Assembly (NCBI GenBank): GCA_030378105.1
Contig: JAUCGL010000018.1
Span: 1-50,236, forward strand
From: Candidatus Halobeggiatoa sp. HSG11
GTDB taxonomy: Bacteria; Pseudomonadota; Gammaproteobacteria; Beggiatoales; Beggiatoaceae
DNA: 50,236 nucleotides
Direction of reading: 5' to 3'
The notes below the pieces were generated by a model that had not been told where the DNA came from, made no database searches, and saw only the letters and a list, made by a program, of their open reading frames with translations. Within the stretch, counting starts at the first letter, position 1. Each line of letters starts with the position of its first letter. The position numbers and the translations under genes are program-made. Positions 19,901 to 27,738 of the stretch are shown here, one piece after another.

Positions 19901-22900
19901 ATATATTGATGATAATTCGGTTAAAACATTTAAAATAAGCGATAATAATGAAGAAGACAATTTATTGTTGTGTGTGACTGGAAATGATGATAAACCTGAC
20001 AAAGATAGTTCGTCAGATATGATTGGAAGTAGTACTGGTATGACTAAAAATGAAGATGAGCAATCTAAATGTCCTGATTATGCTGCTATTAGTAACGATA
20101 ATAAAGTTATAATAGGTTATCATAATGGGGATAATTTTAAGTTTAGTGTTATTATTAAAAGAGAAAAAGAAGGAACTATTAAAAAACCTATTTTTGATGG
20201 CAAAATTGACAATGCTGGCAGCACAGAAATTCTTTATGCTCAGTTCAGCAAAGATAGTAAATTTTTAATAATGAATTCTAAAGATACTATATTCATTTTT
20301 GATATAGAGAATGTGAATGAGGAGCAAAAACTAAAGTTAGTTGATACTAGACGTTTAGAAAATAATACTATATCTAGCGTAAGTTTTGGTGATGATAATA
20401 GATTTATAAATGTTTTTTTCAAGGAAAATGCTCAAGGAGAGAAATTTTTGCAACAACAAACTTTTTTTTATAATTTCAGTATGTTTAATAAAGATGGTAA
20501 ATTAAACTGGCGAAAACCTATACCATCAACATTGTTTAGTGAATTTGAAACTGACTATATTGGTAGTAACAATGAAAATGATCATATATCTATTATAAAA
20601 ACAAATGGATATTATAATTTTTATAATCTTAATGATGGTACAAAATTATTTGATAATGCAGAGGATGATAAAGAGAACGTAACACATTATGCTATAGTTC
20701 CATCTGATAAAAATGATGTTCAAGGTAAAGATTTAATATTGTATACAGATAAACATGAAGATTGTAAGGTAGCTTATTCTGATGAAAAAGATGCTAAAGA
20801 TGAAACATGTACAAATGCTAAAAATTTGACACTGAATAAAGTTGGTAAAGATACTTATAAACTAACTATTCCAACAAATATCAAAAATAAAGGTTTTGAT
20901 GTAGCTGATATTCAACCTGCCGGTAATAACACAATTGTTATAACTTCACAAGATGATATTGAACGTTATTTAACCTATGATAATTCAAATACTGATAAGC
21001 CTGTTGAGCTAAATGTCTTTAAGGAGATGGAACCAGGATATAGTGTTTCTGCTATTACTCCAAATAATGAACTTTTACTAAGTACATCATCAGACAAAGA
21101 TGGTGTATTTTTGCATTTATATGAGAAAAGTGAAGAAAAATGGAAGAAAAAAATACCATTTAAAGCCAATAACATCAAAGTTAATTCTGATGTAGTTGTA
21201 TTAAATTTACAAAATGGTACATTAAATTGGCGTAGTATAAATGATGGTGAAGAGTTATTTACTTTATTTCCTTATGTGGATGAGGTACAGAATTTAGATT
21301 GGATATTATGGACACCAAGAGGTTACTACGATTCATCTGTCGCCGGAGAAAATCTTATTGGTTGGCAAATTAATCATGACGCAAATACAGCTCCAGAGTT
21401 TTTTGTTGCTTCTCAGTTTCGTAAATATTACTATCGTCCTGATGTAATTAGCCAAATTTGGGAAAAGAAGCAACAAGATGAAGTAGTATTATTTTCAGCT
21501 AATCAAAGTTCTAAATATGTGCCAGAAGTAGAACCAGAAATTAGAAAATTATTAACAACTTATTACCCGCATGATGTTGTGGATAATATATTAACAGCAT
21601 TCAATGTAGAGAATGCTTTAAAATTACTAAATAAAGAGAAAGGTTATTCCATACCTTCTAAATTGCAAACTCAATACGATATTCAAGAATCATTACCTCC
21701 AGTAGTTACTTTATTAAATATTGATGATGAATGTGCTGTTGAAGATTATGATGTGGAATCCGAAAGTTTAACAAAAGATAAATATGGAGAATTTAATGAC
21801 CTAACTAAATGTTATACTCCCAAACATGTCAAAAAAGATAGTGGATTATTCCAAGAAAATAAGCGAGAAAAAATAATTGACCATGATTTTTGCTTTTCTA
21901 AAACTGACATAGATTTGTATTATAGTATTCGTCATCTATCTGATGAACCTATTACTACATTAAAAGTATTAGCAGATGGTCGATTATTAGGAAAAGTGTA
22001 TAACAAAAAAAATCGTGACACAAGTAGTAAACTTACTCAAAAAAGATTATGTGACTTACGACCAGAAATAAAGACTGAAGATAAAGTAAAAAAATACCTT
22101 TCTGTTAACTGTGACTTAAGTCAAAATGACTACACTCTTCGTGTTTCATTGCCACCACGTGATGTAAATATTAGCCTAATTGCAGAGAATCGCTTCGCAG
22201 CTTCTGAACCGGTTACAATTCGCTTACATTGGAATGGTGATAATAATAATCTTTATTTATTGGCAGTTGGAACTGAACAAGGAAAGGCTTCTAAAAAAAT
22301 AATAACTACTGCCGAAACTGAACAAAAGGTTTATGAAAAAATAACTACTGCCGAAAAAGATGCAATTTGTTTTGCTGAGACTATGAAACTGCAAGAAGGT
22401 AAATTGTTTGATAAAGTAAATATTAAATTATTACAAAGAGTTGATGGTCATCCAGAAATAACATGGTTAGTTGGAAAAAATAACCAAGCTATGGCCAGTA
22501 AAAAAACTATACTAAATGGTTTAAAATGGTTAGAAAAAAATACAAAAGTTAATGATGTAGCTATACTGTTTTTAGCAGGTAGTGGTACTCAAGGAAAAGA
22601 TGGACAATATTATTTTTTACCTCGTAATCTTGATAAAGATAATATAACTGATACAGCTATTTCCTATAGAGATATTACAAAAACAATGGCATCTTTATCT
22701 GGTAATAGTTTAATTTTTGCAGATGTTTGTTATAAAAACATTTTTGACTATAAATCTACTATTCATAATCCAATAATTACTAATGAAATGGCTCAGTCTA
22801 AAAATGGAGTAACAATATTTGCTGCCAATAATAAGAAATGCGGAAATATTTCAGATAATACAGAAAATGGTATTTTTACTACTAATTTATTGGATGGATT

Positions 22901-23279
22901 GTTTGATAGTGAAAAAACGGTTGTTGATGGTAAAATTACATTACAAAAACTAAAGTCCCATCTTTACAAACGAGAACAATCATTTGCAATCATTCCCAAA
23001 ACAATTAATGAAAATTTTACAATTTCTTCTGTAGAACCTGTAGAACAACAAGAAAAAGAAACTTGCATTTGTAAAACAGACTTGGAGAAAGGTCGGTGTT
23101 TTATTACTGAACCTAGTATCGAACAACTTGACGAAAAAGTTATAGACAACATTGCCATTTGTTATGACAACAATTCGGAAGATTGGAAAAGTAATTTGAA
23201 AGAATGGAATCTAAAAGAAATTCAAAAGGAAGATGGTCTGAGTTTTGTGTATATCAAAAAACCTGAGTCTCAGAAATAA
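13989..23279 (+). CDS. Giant exported WD40 protein with a degenerate caspase-like domain (pseudoprotease)
   Basis: About 3096 residues, a paralogue of the upstream gene. I prefer the ATG at 13989 over 13983 because TAGG lies 8 bp upstream and the N-terminus then matches the paralogue (MFNNFKSF versus MFNILKNI). A signal peptide is followed by many WD40-like blades, for example at bases 17760-18390 (LSADFSYDGKYIVTASKD..ARIW; DATFSHDNQYIITASKD..ILW) and 18715-19480, enough for several propellers. The shared module is near 21299 (WILWTPRGYYDSSVAGENL). In the C-terminal caspase-like domain the motif AGHG is AGSG (Ser codon 22581-22583) and DTCHSG is DVCYKN (Cys codon 22728-22730), so the Cys remains but the His and surroundings are lost. 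The flanking QYYFLPR is conserved. Predicted catalytically dead. The reading frame is intact over 9.3 kb, arguing for a retained function such as scaffold or decoy. Confidence 0.9.
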   Translation: MFNNFKSFIFIIFLVTPMISFSLVNEKPVIKINPSMHIGEITDIAVDPLERYMVTSSKDKTVRVWTLPELKLRRVLRLDKNVEGPIHAVAISPNGKDIVVGGRTGCDVEGKNCAIYLFDYMTGKLKKTVHGIPGDIRTLSFSPDTYGRYLLVTHEVSEAQKEDKERKNSLIIYRTLDYSNIQAFDNEKDKLKEDKCKTYINHAEFNTHGHLITTCSDNYVRLYDSNFNLWKKDDITKKKYDDYLDNNKDYMIKRYIGINSSLLPGEWKDWKKEFFNNDKQNKYSWMPRTARFSKSGKKLAINFIQGLIIINIPKKDKPAQQNENLLFNDVDLVIQEDPNYNAWLVGDIVWSENENVIYAARDYSPTLLRYSLKKHSKNLFKFDTDTEYSGSLYEDINILMNGSVIIKSRNNFSLVDGNLFEQFKKLDNQVNISDKVSDNVEINEVSKESPRKVLAITIGKDQDKEGQKIPADLINSNIIPQIGINYLEISDDDNSIKYNAFGNDYCLSLKNQRKLTKGNCVSIIEQTNGSILKNVKHSFDDFYIDSNEDYMLLGGANKGKNVFMIFDDKGEKKLDELSDDKITDVSLNGGNGLFTSGFAGFFTEKQTRKQEEQTENQAEEQIEKILYGYSLDEGKKILEYNFKTKKIKLFFLENGEPISLNNSEETSIKALEVVNNKLIIIKLDDNKIQSYRLTDGKSLLLDDNADNSKVYTEYHITPSQETLVFDSLPKQQVILKGHGAKLSSDGKQIITISEDTVSEKDIVILWDSITGKRLGGPISHTNVNSATFNHTGDRIITISDNNTTAKVWSLKTSDSTWKEETFTGKTNFDNKNIIKAKFSPKGKYIIVRYRTPKDKKITISLFNSEDGKYIKDIHSEIESKNEIYTYFTPDGKYVVLEYTEKEHKKISLWNSNDGKEKLSDIDKIKFSPDGKKFITVSYGKENKGADVKLCSEFNCTKLNIKSKIENIKSRIDDIKFSSNRIFTTSGKAIYLWDNEIITSTDDEKNIKNPKARIFDYSDAEFSPDGKRIVAKKNKIFYLFDSIDGRQLINSLSNGEGNNDYVRYFFSKNSEYIITITISGNDNDGYLWDAKDGSLIKKLNHTSYYEGVTFSSDDNFITQSNNGHYYLHTNNKEDKDSDGKKLLNIVSGSIYFSSDDKYIMHQSPGYRTTLFNREGRQIHIFPNTDSAEFVSGNNILLQENDGIVKLIKINNIYDNNADIHDIVETKINRTLVISPDGKYILTILRNNIAQLWDTISGKQITKLIGHKDIILSADFSYDGKYIVTASKDNTARIWNTTGKEIRKLIHKEAVLNAHFENNGQRIVTVSKNKIVYLWDQDYDDDDKLEIKEEKVPINKLVTHTDTVFDATFSHDNQYIITASKDNTAILWNIGDDEKNIILSGHNSVVLNASFSYNDEYIITASEDTNAILWNKKGEQIEKLPHDAPVLDASFSNNGKYIVTVSKGEANIWSITITENEKIEVKKIKPLEHKNGNVLDVKFSHDNKHIITVLDNNQTELWGINGDHKRTLSFPDKQTVHNAVFNPSDDEQIVIASFSAITNVADLMKIKISENKEARHWDWDVDFNSDESLLALAAGEDGVLLWDMKNKQHYDTIEHPNDGIVAVAFSHDNKLIASGGFSGKVYLWEIGNNEPLMKSDEHSNVIVSLAFTSDGQFLASADVNNKIFLWDIKNRNILYKKPLEGEFTKGGIYRLSFSSDNNILVVGRGKEILLWDIENKQKFREPLVGHSGIVKSVTFSPNGETLASADENGEILLWNWNNIIKGQDDNAKKTPQYKKLPTGDYDSRGLAIAFSPDNETLVSSSNSGEILFWDVNKRTLRHNTKTDNNRSATGLVVFSPAKDSSRETVAFTIGSRGDFAKLIEYDSSFDNVSLSTTTDNNFQDNDYNKYFQNKDEGILNLNKETFLTISSDGEMLITQSKSNENLGRIWKTSDGELVKSLDKIKYAAFSNNGRNIIYIDDNSVKTFKISDNNEEDNLLLCVTGNDDKPDKDSSSDMIGSSTGMTKNEDEQSKCPDYAAISNDNKVIIGYHNGDNFKFSVIIKREKEGTIKKPIFDGKIDNAGSTEILYAQFSKDSKFLIMNSKDTIFIFDIENVNEEQKLKLVDTRRLENNTISSVSFGDDNRFINVFFKENAQGEKFLQQQTFFYNFSMFNKDGKLNWRKPIPSTLFSEFETDYIGSNNENDHISIIKTNGYYNFYNLNDGTKLFDNAEDDKENVTHYAIVPSDKNDVQGKDLILYTDKHEDCKVAYSDEKDAKDETCTNAKNLTLNKVGKDTYKLTIPTNIKNKGFDVADIQPAGNNTIVITSQDDIERYLTYDNSNTDKPVELNVFKEMEPGYSVSAITPNNELLLSTSSDKDGVFLHLYEKSEEKWKKKIPFKANNIKVNSDVVVLNLQNGTLNWRSINDGEELFTLFPYVDEVQNLDWILWTPRGYYDSSVAGENLIGWQINHDANTAPEFFVASQFRKYYYRPDVISQIWEKKQQDEVVLFSANQSSKYVPEVEPEIRKLLTTYYPHDVVDNILTAFNVENALKLLNKEKGYSIPSKLQTQYDIQESLPPVVTLLNIDDECAVEDYDVESESLTKDKYGEFNDLTKCYTPKHVKKDSGLFQENKREKIIDHDFCFSKTDIDLYYSIRHLSDEPITTLKVLADGRLLGKVYNKKNRDTSSKLTQKRLCDLRPEIKTEDKVKKYLSVNCDLSQNDYTLRVSLPPRDVNISLIAENRFAASEPVTIRLHWNGDNNNLYLLAVGTEQGKASKKIITTAETEQKVYEKITTAEKDAICFAETMKLQEGKLFDKVNIKLLQRVDGHPEITWLVGKNNQAMASKKTILNGLKWLEKNTKVNDVAILFLAGSGTQGKDGQYYFLPRNLDKDNITDTAISYRDITKTMASLSGNSLIFADVCYKNIFDYKSTIHNPIITNEMAQSKNGVTIFAANNKKCGNISDNTENGIFTTNLLDGLFDSEKTVVDGKITLQKLKSHLYKREQSFAIIPKTINENFTISSVEPVEQQEKETCICKTDLEKGRCFITEPSIEQLDEKVIDNIAICYDNNSEDWKSNLKEWNLKEIQKEDGLSFVYIKKPESQK

Positions 23280-23481
23280 TTAGTTATACAGAACCAGTAT
23301 AAAATTATGTAGGTCTGATTAGAGAAGTATAATCGGACATTCGTAATCATTGTAGAAAATATTTTTCATATGAATCATCATTCACTGTATTTATATAATG
23401 AAGAATTGTAAATATTTTATTCTGAAAATTACACAATTCTGATTTCAATAATTACATTGCCAAATCAATAACTTGAAAAAT

Positions 23482-23513
23482 ATACTGTATAAAGACAGAT
23501 TTCTATACAGTAT
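23482..23513. promoter_or_regulatory. Perfect 10-bp dyad upstream of the binding-protein/channel operon
   Basis: ATACTGTATA at 23482-23491 and TATACAGTAT at 23504-23513, separated by 12 bp and ending 29 bp before the start of the solute-binding protein gene. It could be an operator for a dimeric repressor or a hairpin in the leader. No convincing -35/-10 pair could be fixed. The rest of the gap (23280-23542) has an imperfect hairpin at 23312-23337. Confidence 0.45.
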
Positions 23514-23542
23514 TATAGTTCTAAAACATATGCATAACTATC

Positions 23543-25153
23543 ATGAATTTTATATATTTTAAGTTAATCGTTACTACGTTGTTTTTTATGATTAGTTATT
23601 GTGAAGCAAATGATAACAAATCCCAAATTCAAAACACTAAACATGAAACAATAAGAATAGCTTTAGGACAAAATGTCAATACTATTGATCCAAGTTTAGC
23701 AAGACAAGAACAGGATTTTGAAATTATTGAACAGCTATTTTTAGGCTTAACAGATTTTGAACCTACTACCTATAATGTAATTCCAGAGTTTGCAATAAGT
23801 TGGAAAGTAAATGATGATAATACGATTTATACATTTAAACTACGTCAGGATGTCAAATGGACAAATGGAGAACCGGTAACTGCACATGATGTTGTATGGA
23901 CAATTAACCATAATCTCATTCAATCTCCTCGCTTATATAAAATGCTTTATATAATTAAAAATGCCAAGGCAATCCGTAAAGGAGAATTATTACCACTGGG
24001 AGTCAATGCTATAGATGATTATACAGTAGAATTTGAATTAGAATATGCCGCTGGTTATTTTCCTGCGATGGTAAGTATGTCGGTATATCGTCCTTTACCA
24101 AAGAACGTTGTTAAAAAATATGGTAATGATTGGACTAAATTAGAACATATTCAAACTAATGGTTCTTATTATCCAATTAATTGGAAACAAGGTAAAAGTA
24201 TCACTTTGGAGAAAAATTTACAATATTATGATGTACATCAAGTTCAAATACAAAAAATACAATACTTTATTATTTCCAATGCTGTATTAGGGTTTGCCAT
24301 GTATAAACATGATGAACTAGATATAATAGGTGGTAATTCTACATTACCTCGTGATGAAATGCCTTATATCAATTTTAACGCTAATCTACGTAGAGAATTA
24401 CATAATACCAAAAAATTTAAAACTTTATTTTATGGTTTTAATACTAAAAACCCTCCAATGGATAATAAATTAGTCCGTAAAGCAATTTCAGCAGCTATTA
24501 ATAAGCAAATTATTAATGATTTTGTTGTTTGGAATAATAATACAATAGCTAATACTTTTACTCATCCTTCTACTTTTGGTTCAGTTGAACCACAACAACA
24601 AGTAGGCGTTCAATTTGATCCTAAACAAGCAAAAAAATGGTTATTACAAGCTGGCTATAATGATAATGAATTTCCTAAAGATGTTGTTTTAATATCCCCA
24701 GATGAACCAACTAAATTAAGTATTGCTAATGCTATCAAAATTATGTTAAAACGTTATTTAAATATTGATATTAAAATACAAAAATATGGACGAAGAGATG
24801 ATAAAAAAACTTTTGATATACATATTTTTTATCATACATGGACGGGAGATTATCCAGATGCAAATAATTGGTTATATGAAACATTCCATCCTAAATTTGG
24901 TTATTATTCTAAAAAATTAGGTTGGAGTAATGATGAATTTACTGAGGTAGTAGAAAAAGCTCAACAAATAACAGAACAAACTGAAAGAAAACGTCTTTAT
25001 CACAGGGCAGAGCAAATTATTACCGAAGAAGAGGCTGCCATAATACCTATTTATTTTACCAATGCTCCTATACTTGTAAAATCTAGAGTAAAGGGATGGT
25101 ATCATATGCCATTTGGTGGACAGCATATTCGAGATTGGAAATTGGAGAATTAA
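23543..25153 (+). CDS. Periplasmic oligopeptide-type solute-binding protein (SBP_bac_5 family)
   Basis: 536 residues, normal for the DppA/OppA class. A signal peptide covers about residues 1-23 (IYFKLIVTTLFFMISYCEA). The family pattern is clear: IRIALGQNVNTIDPSLARQE near the N-terminus, then FEIIEQLFLGLTDF, YTFKLRQDVKWTNGEPVTAHDVVWT, and KLVRKAISAAINKQII. These proteins bind peptides, nickel or other solutes and normally deliver them to an ABC transporter. No permease or ATPase gene is present nearby. Instead the gene is followed after 2 bp by a binding-protein/channel fusion, so the two are almost certainly co-transcribed. No clear ribosome-binding site precedes the ATG. The fit with the family is strong; the ligand is unknown. 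Confidence 0.9.
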   Translation: MNFIYFKLIVTTLFFMISYCEANDNKSQIQNTKHETIRIALGQNVNTIDPSLARQEQDFEIIEQLFLGLTDFEPTTYNVIPEFAISWKVNDDNTIYTFKLRQDVKWTNGEPVTAHDVVWTINHNLIQSPRLYKMLYIIKNAKAIRKGELLPLGVNAIDDYTVEFELEYAAGYFPAMVSMSVYRPLPKNVVKKYGNDWTKLEHIQTNGSYYPINWKQGKSITLEKNLQYYDVHQVQIQKIQYFIISNAVLGFAMYKHDELDIIGGNSTLPRDEMPYINFNANLRRELHNTKKFKTLFYGFNTKNPPMDNKLVRKAISAAINKQIINDFVVWNNNTIANTFTHPSTFGSVEPQQQVGVQFDPKQAKKWLLQAGYNDNEFPKDVVLISPDEPTKLSIANAIKIMLKRYLNIDIKIQKYGRRDDKKTFDIHIFYHTWTGDYPDANNWLYETFHPKFGYYSKKLGWSNDEFTEVVEKAQQITEQTERKRLYHRAEQIITEEEAAIIPIYFTNAPILVKSRVKGWYHMPFGGQHIRDWKLEN

Positions 25154-25155
25154 AG

Positions 25156-27462
25156 ATGTCTAAAATATTCTATGTAATAATTTTCCTTATTTTAGGTTTA
25201 GCAGTTTTCCTATTGCAAAAATATTCCGAACCATATTATATTGCTGTTGCCGGGCCAATGACAAATATTAATGGTGAAGCTATGCAACAAGGTGTTCAAT
25301 TGGCTATTGATGAAATTAATAAAAAAGATGGTATTAATGGTAGACAAATTAAATTAAAAATTTTTGATGATCAAAATGATCCAAATATTGCCATAGAAAA
25401 AGCTAAAGAAATAATCAAAGGAAAGTATCTTGCTGTTATTGGACATTATACCAGTGGAACCTCTTTAGCAGCAGCAGAAATTTATAAAAAACATGGTATT
25501 CCAGCTATTTCAGGTTCGGCAACTTCTGATGAGTTAACTAAAGGAAATGATTGGTATTTTAGAGTTATTTTTAATAATAGTGATCAGGGAGCTTTATTAG
25601 CTTATTATATTAAAAAAATTCTTAAGAGAGACAAAGCTAGTATTATTTTTGACAGTGATTCATATGGAGAAAACTTAGCAAAAACTTTCTTACAAACGGC
25701 CAAAATGATTGATTTAAAAATTAAAAATCAATGGTGTTTTATTGGTGATAACGGTGGAAATTGTCCTGCTGAACAAAATTTTGCTGATACTTTAAAACTA
25801 GTTAAGAACTTAAATGCAAAAAAAACTGGTATTATATTTCTTGCTACTCATTCAGAAGAAGCAGTGAAAATTATCAAAGCAGTACGAAATAAAAATAACA
25901 GATTTCCTATCATTGGTGCAGATTCATTATCCAGTACAGCATTTTATGATTTAATTCGCAATGATACATTAGAAAAATATCAAAAGGGTTATTATACTGA
26001 TGGTATTTATGTAATAGCTCCATTTTTGGAAGATTTAGCCGGTAAACGTGCCATTGATTTTAAACGAGCTTTTTCGACAAAATATAACAAGAAAAAACTT
26101 TCTGCAACTTCCATCGTTTATTATGATGCAACTCAAGTTATTTTACATGCACTTAAGCAACTATCTTCAGAGACAATAACATATAGTTTAATAGAAAAAC
26201 GAACTCAATTAAAAGAAAATTTATGGAAAATTTCAAACCATCATCAGGCAGTTGAAGGAGTTACCGGACCTATTTACTTTGATAGAAACGGGGATGTTGA
26301 TCAGTCTATACCAATAGGTGTATATGAAAACGGTAAACCAACAGTTGCTTTATCTCAATATCGCAGTAAACATTTAACTCAAGAACAATCCCAAGCAAAA
26401 CGTATTTTACCAGAAGTTTTTGAAGGCAATCTCATAAAAGTTAATGGTAAATTCAGAAGCAAAGCAGAAGTTGTTTATGTGGGAGTTGAATTTAATAAAA
26501 TAACTCAACTAAAAACCAAAGAATCCAGTTATATGATTGATTTTTATATTTGGTTTCGTTCTAAAATTGATATGGATAAATCTGAAATAGATAAATTATT
26601 TTTAGATGAATTTGGTATAAATACAACTACATTTGATAATAAAATCCACTTTGATGCGAACCAAATTGAATTTGTTAATATTGTTGATGTTAAAGCCGGA
26701 CAATTAACCAATTCTAAAATGGCTGATATAGATCGTACCATAACTGATGAAAAAATTATTACAAAAACTTACCGAGTCAAAGCTAAATTCAAAGGTGATT
26801 TTGATTTTCATAGATATCCTTTAGACCGCCAAACCTTGTCCATTCAATTAAGACATCAAAATAAAGAACGCAACAGTCTAATTTATGCTGTAGATACTCA
26901 AGGTTTAAAAATGGATGAACTTAAAGAAAGAGTTAAAAATAATAATATTGTGGCATTAAATGGTTGGCAAGTTCATGATATTGCACTATTTGAAGATATT
27001 CAGAAAATAGACTCAACCTTTGGTTTTCCCAAATATTTCAACTTACAACGTCAATTGGAATATTCTCGTTTAAACATCGAAATAGAAATTGAACGCCATG
27101 TATTCAGTTTTTTTTGGAAAAATCTGTTTCCTAATATGTTAATTATAGTACTTGGATATGGAATATTTTTTATTAAAGCATTCGCTACTCAAATGGCATT
27201 GGGAGTTAATTTAATATTACCAACTTCTATATTGCATATCAGACTGTCTTCTGAACTACCAATGTTAGCTTATTTCACTTTATTGGAATATACTTTTTAC
27301 CTAATTTACTTCTTAGCAGTTTGCTCTTTACTTATGGTTGTTACTATGCATTTTCACGAAGAAGATGAAAGAAACTATAAACGTACTCAAAATATCATGC
27401 TTGCAGGGAGAATTGGTTATCCTATTGTAGTTTTTGTTGGTTGCTTTCTGATATTTTTTTAG
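25156..27462 (+). CDS. Fusion: periplasmic binding domain - pentameric ligand-gated ion channel
   Basis: 768 residues from the ATG at 25156, chosen because GGAG lies 8 bp upstream and the protein then begins with a hydrophobic anchor (IFYVIIFLILGLAVFLL). An upstream in-frame ATG at 25096 lies inside the preceding gene. Residues 25-410 form a branched-chain-amino-acid-type binding domain (IAVAGPMTNINGEAMQQGVQ; KIFDDQND). From about residue 436 the channel ligand-binding fold follows (MIDFYIWFRS; YPLDRQTLSIQLRH), with an extended loop rich in acidic residues. M1 starts near residue 648 (FFWKNLFPNMLIIVLGYGIFF), then M2 (TQMALGVNLILPTSILHIRL, SSELP), M3, and M4 after GRIGYP. It ends directly after M4, unlike the paralogue at 6306, which continues into a second binding protein. 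Its partner binding protein is instead the separate gene 2 bp upstream. Confidence 0.9.
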   Translation: MSKIFYVIIFLILGLAVFLLQKYSEPYYIAVAGPMTNINGEAMQQGVQLAIDEINKKDGINGRQIKLKIFDDQNDPNIAIEKAKEIIKGKYLAVIGHYTSGTSLAAAEIYKKHGIPAISGSATSDELTKGNDWYFRVIFNNSDQGALLAYYIKKILKRDKASIIFDSDSYGENLAKTFLQTAKMIDLKIKNQWCFIGDNGGNCPAEQNFADTLKLVKNLNAKKTGIIFLATHSEEAVKIIKAVRNKNNRFPIIGADSLSSTAFYDLIRNDTLEKYQKGYYTDGIYVIAPFLEDLAGKRAIDFKRAFSTKYNKKKLSATSIVYYDATQVILHALKQLSSETITYSLIEKRTQLKENLWKISNHHQAVEGVTGPIYFDRNGDVDQSIPIGVYENGKPTVALSQYRSKHLTQEQSQAKRILPEVFEGNLIKVNGKFRSKAEVVYVGVEFNKITQLKTKESSYMIDFYIWFRSKIDMDKSEIDKLFLDEFGINTTTFDNKIHFDANQIEFVNIVDVKAGQLTNSKMADIDRTITDEKIITKTYRVKAKFKGDFDFHRYPLDRQTLSIQLRHQNKERNSLIYAVDTQGLKMDELKERVKNNNIVALNGWQVHDIALFEDIQKIDSTFGFPKYFNLQRQLEYSRLNIEIEIERHVFSFFWKNLFPNMLIIVLGYGIFFIKAFATQMALGVNLILPTSILHIRLSSELPMLAYFTLLEYTFYLIYFLAVCSLLMVVTMHFHEEDERNYKRTQNIMLAGRIGYPIVVFVGCFLIFF

Positions 27463-27704
27463 CTAAATAGAATAGCTATTTCAATATTTTCGTTATGTAC
27501 CCAACGAGAGAAACGGCGTTCCGTACTTTGAGCTTTTTGGGCCCTACTTTTAACAAATGGAATCCATTCTGGAAGGTTGATTTCTCTCACTTGAATCAAA
27601 CTGTATACCATCCATAACAACGTTATTTTATGACGTTTATCTTTCCAATTGCTTGAAGATAGAAAATTTGATAAAGTTGTTAATAATGGGTCAAGGATTT
27701 TCAT
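27459..27704 (-). pseudogene. Transposase fragment, N-terminal part only
   Basis: 81 codons on the minus strand. The segment WKDKRHKITLLWMVYSLIQ and SRAQKAQSTERRFSRWVHN resembles the N-terminus of IS4-type DDE transposases (SxAQxxxRRxxRWLxN pattern), which are normally over 300 residues. The frame ends at 27459, overlapping the last bases of the channel gene, and the catalytic region is absent. Its 5' end faces the broken LRR gene, so the insertion probably truncated that gene before itself being deleted. The family assignment is from memory of the pattern. Confidence 0.55.
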
Positions 27705-27738
27705 TTTTTATTTATGTCTGTTTTAGGTTGTTAATTAA

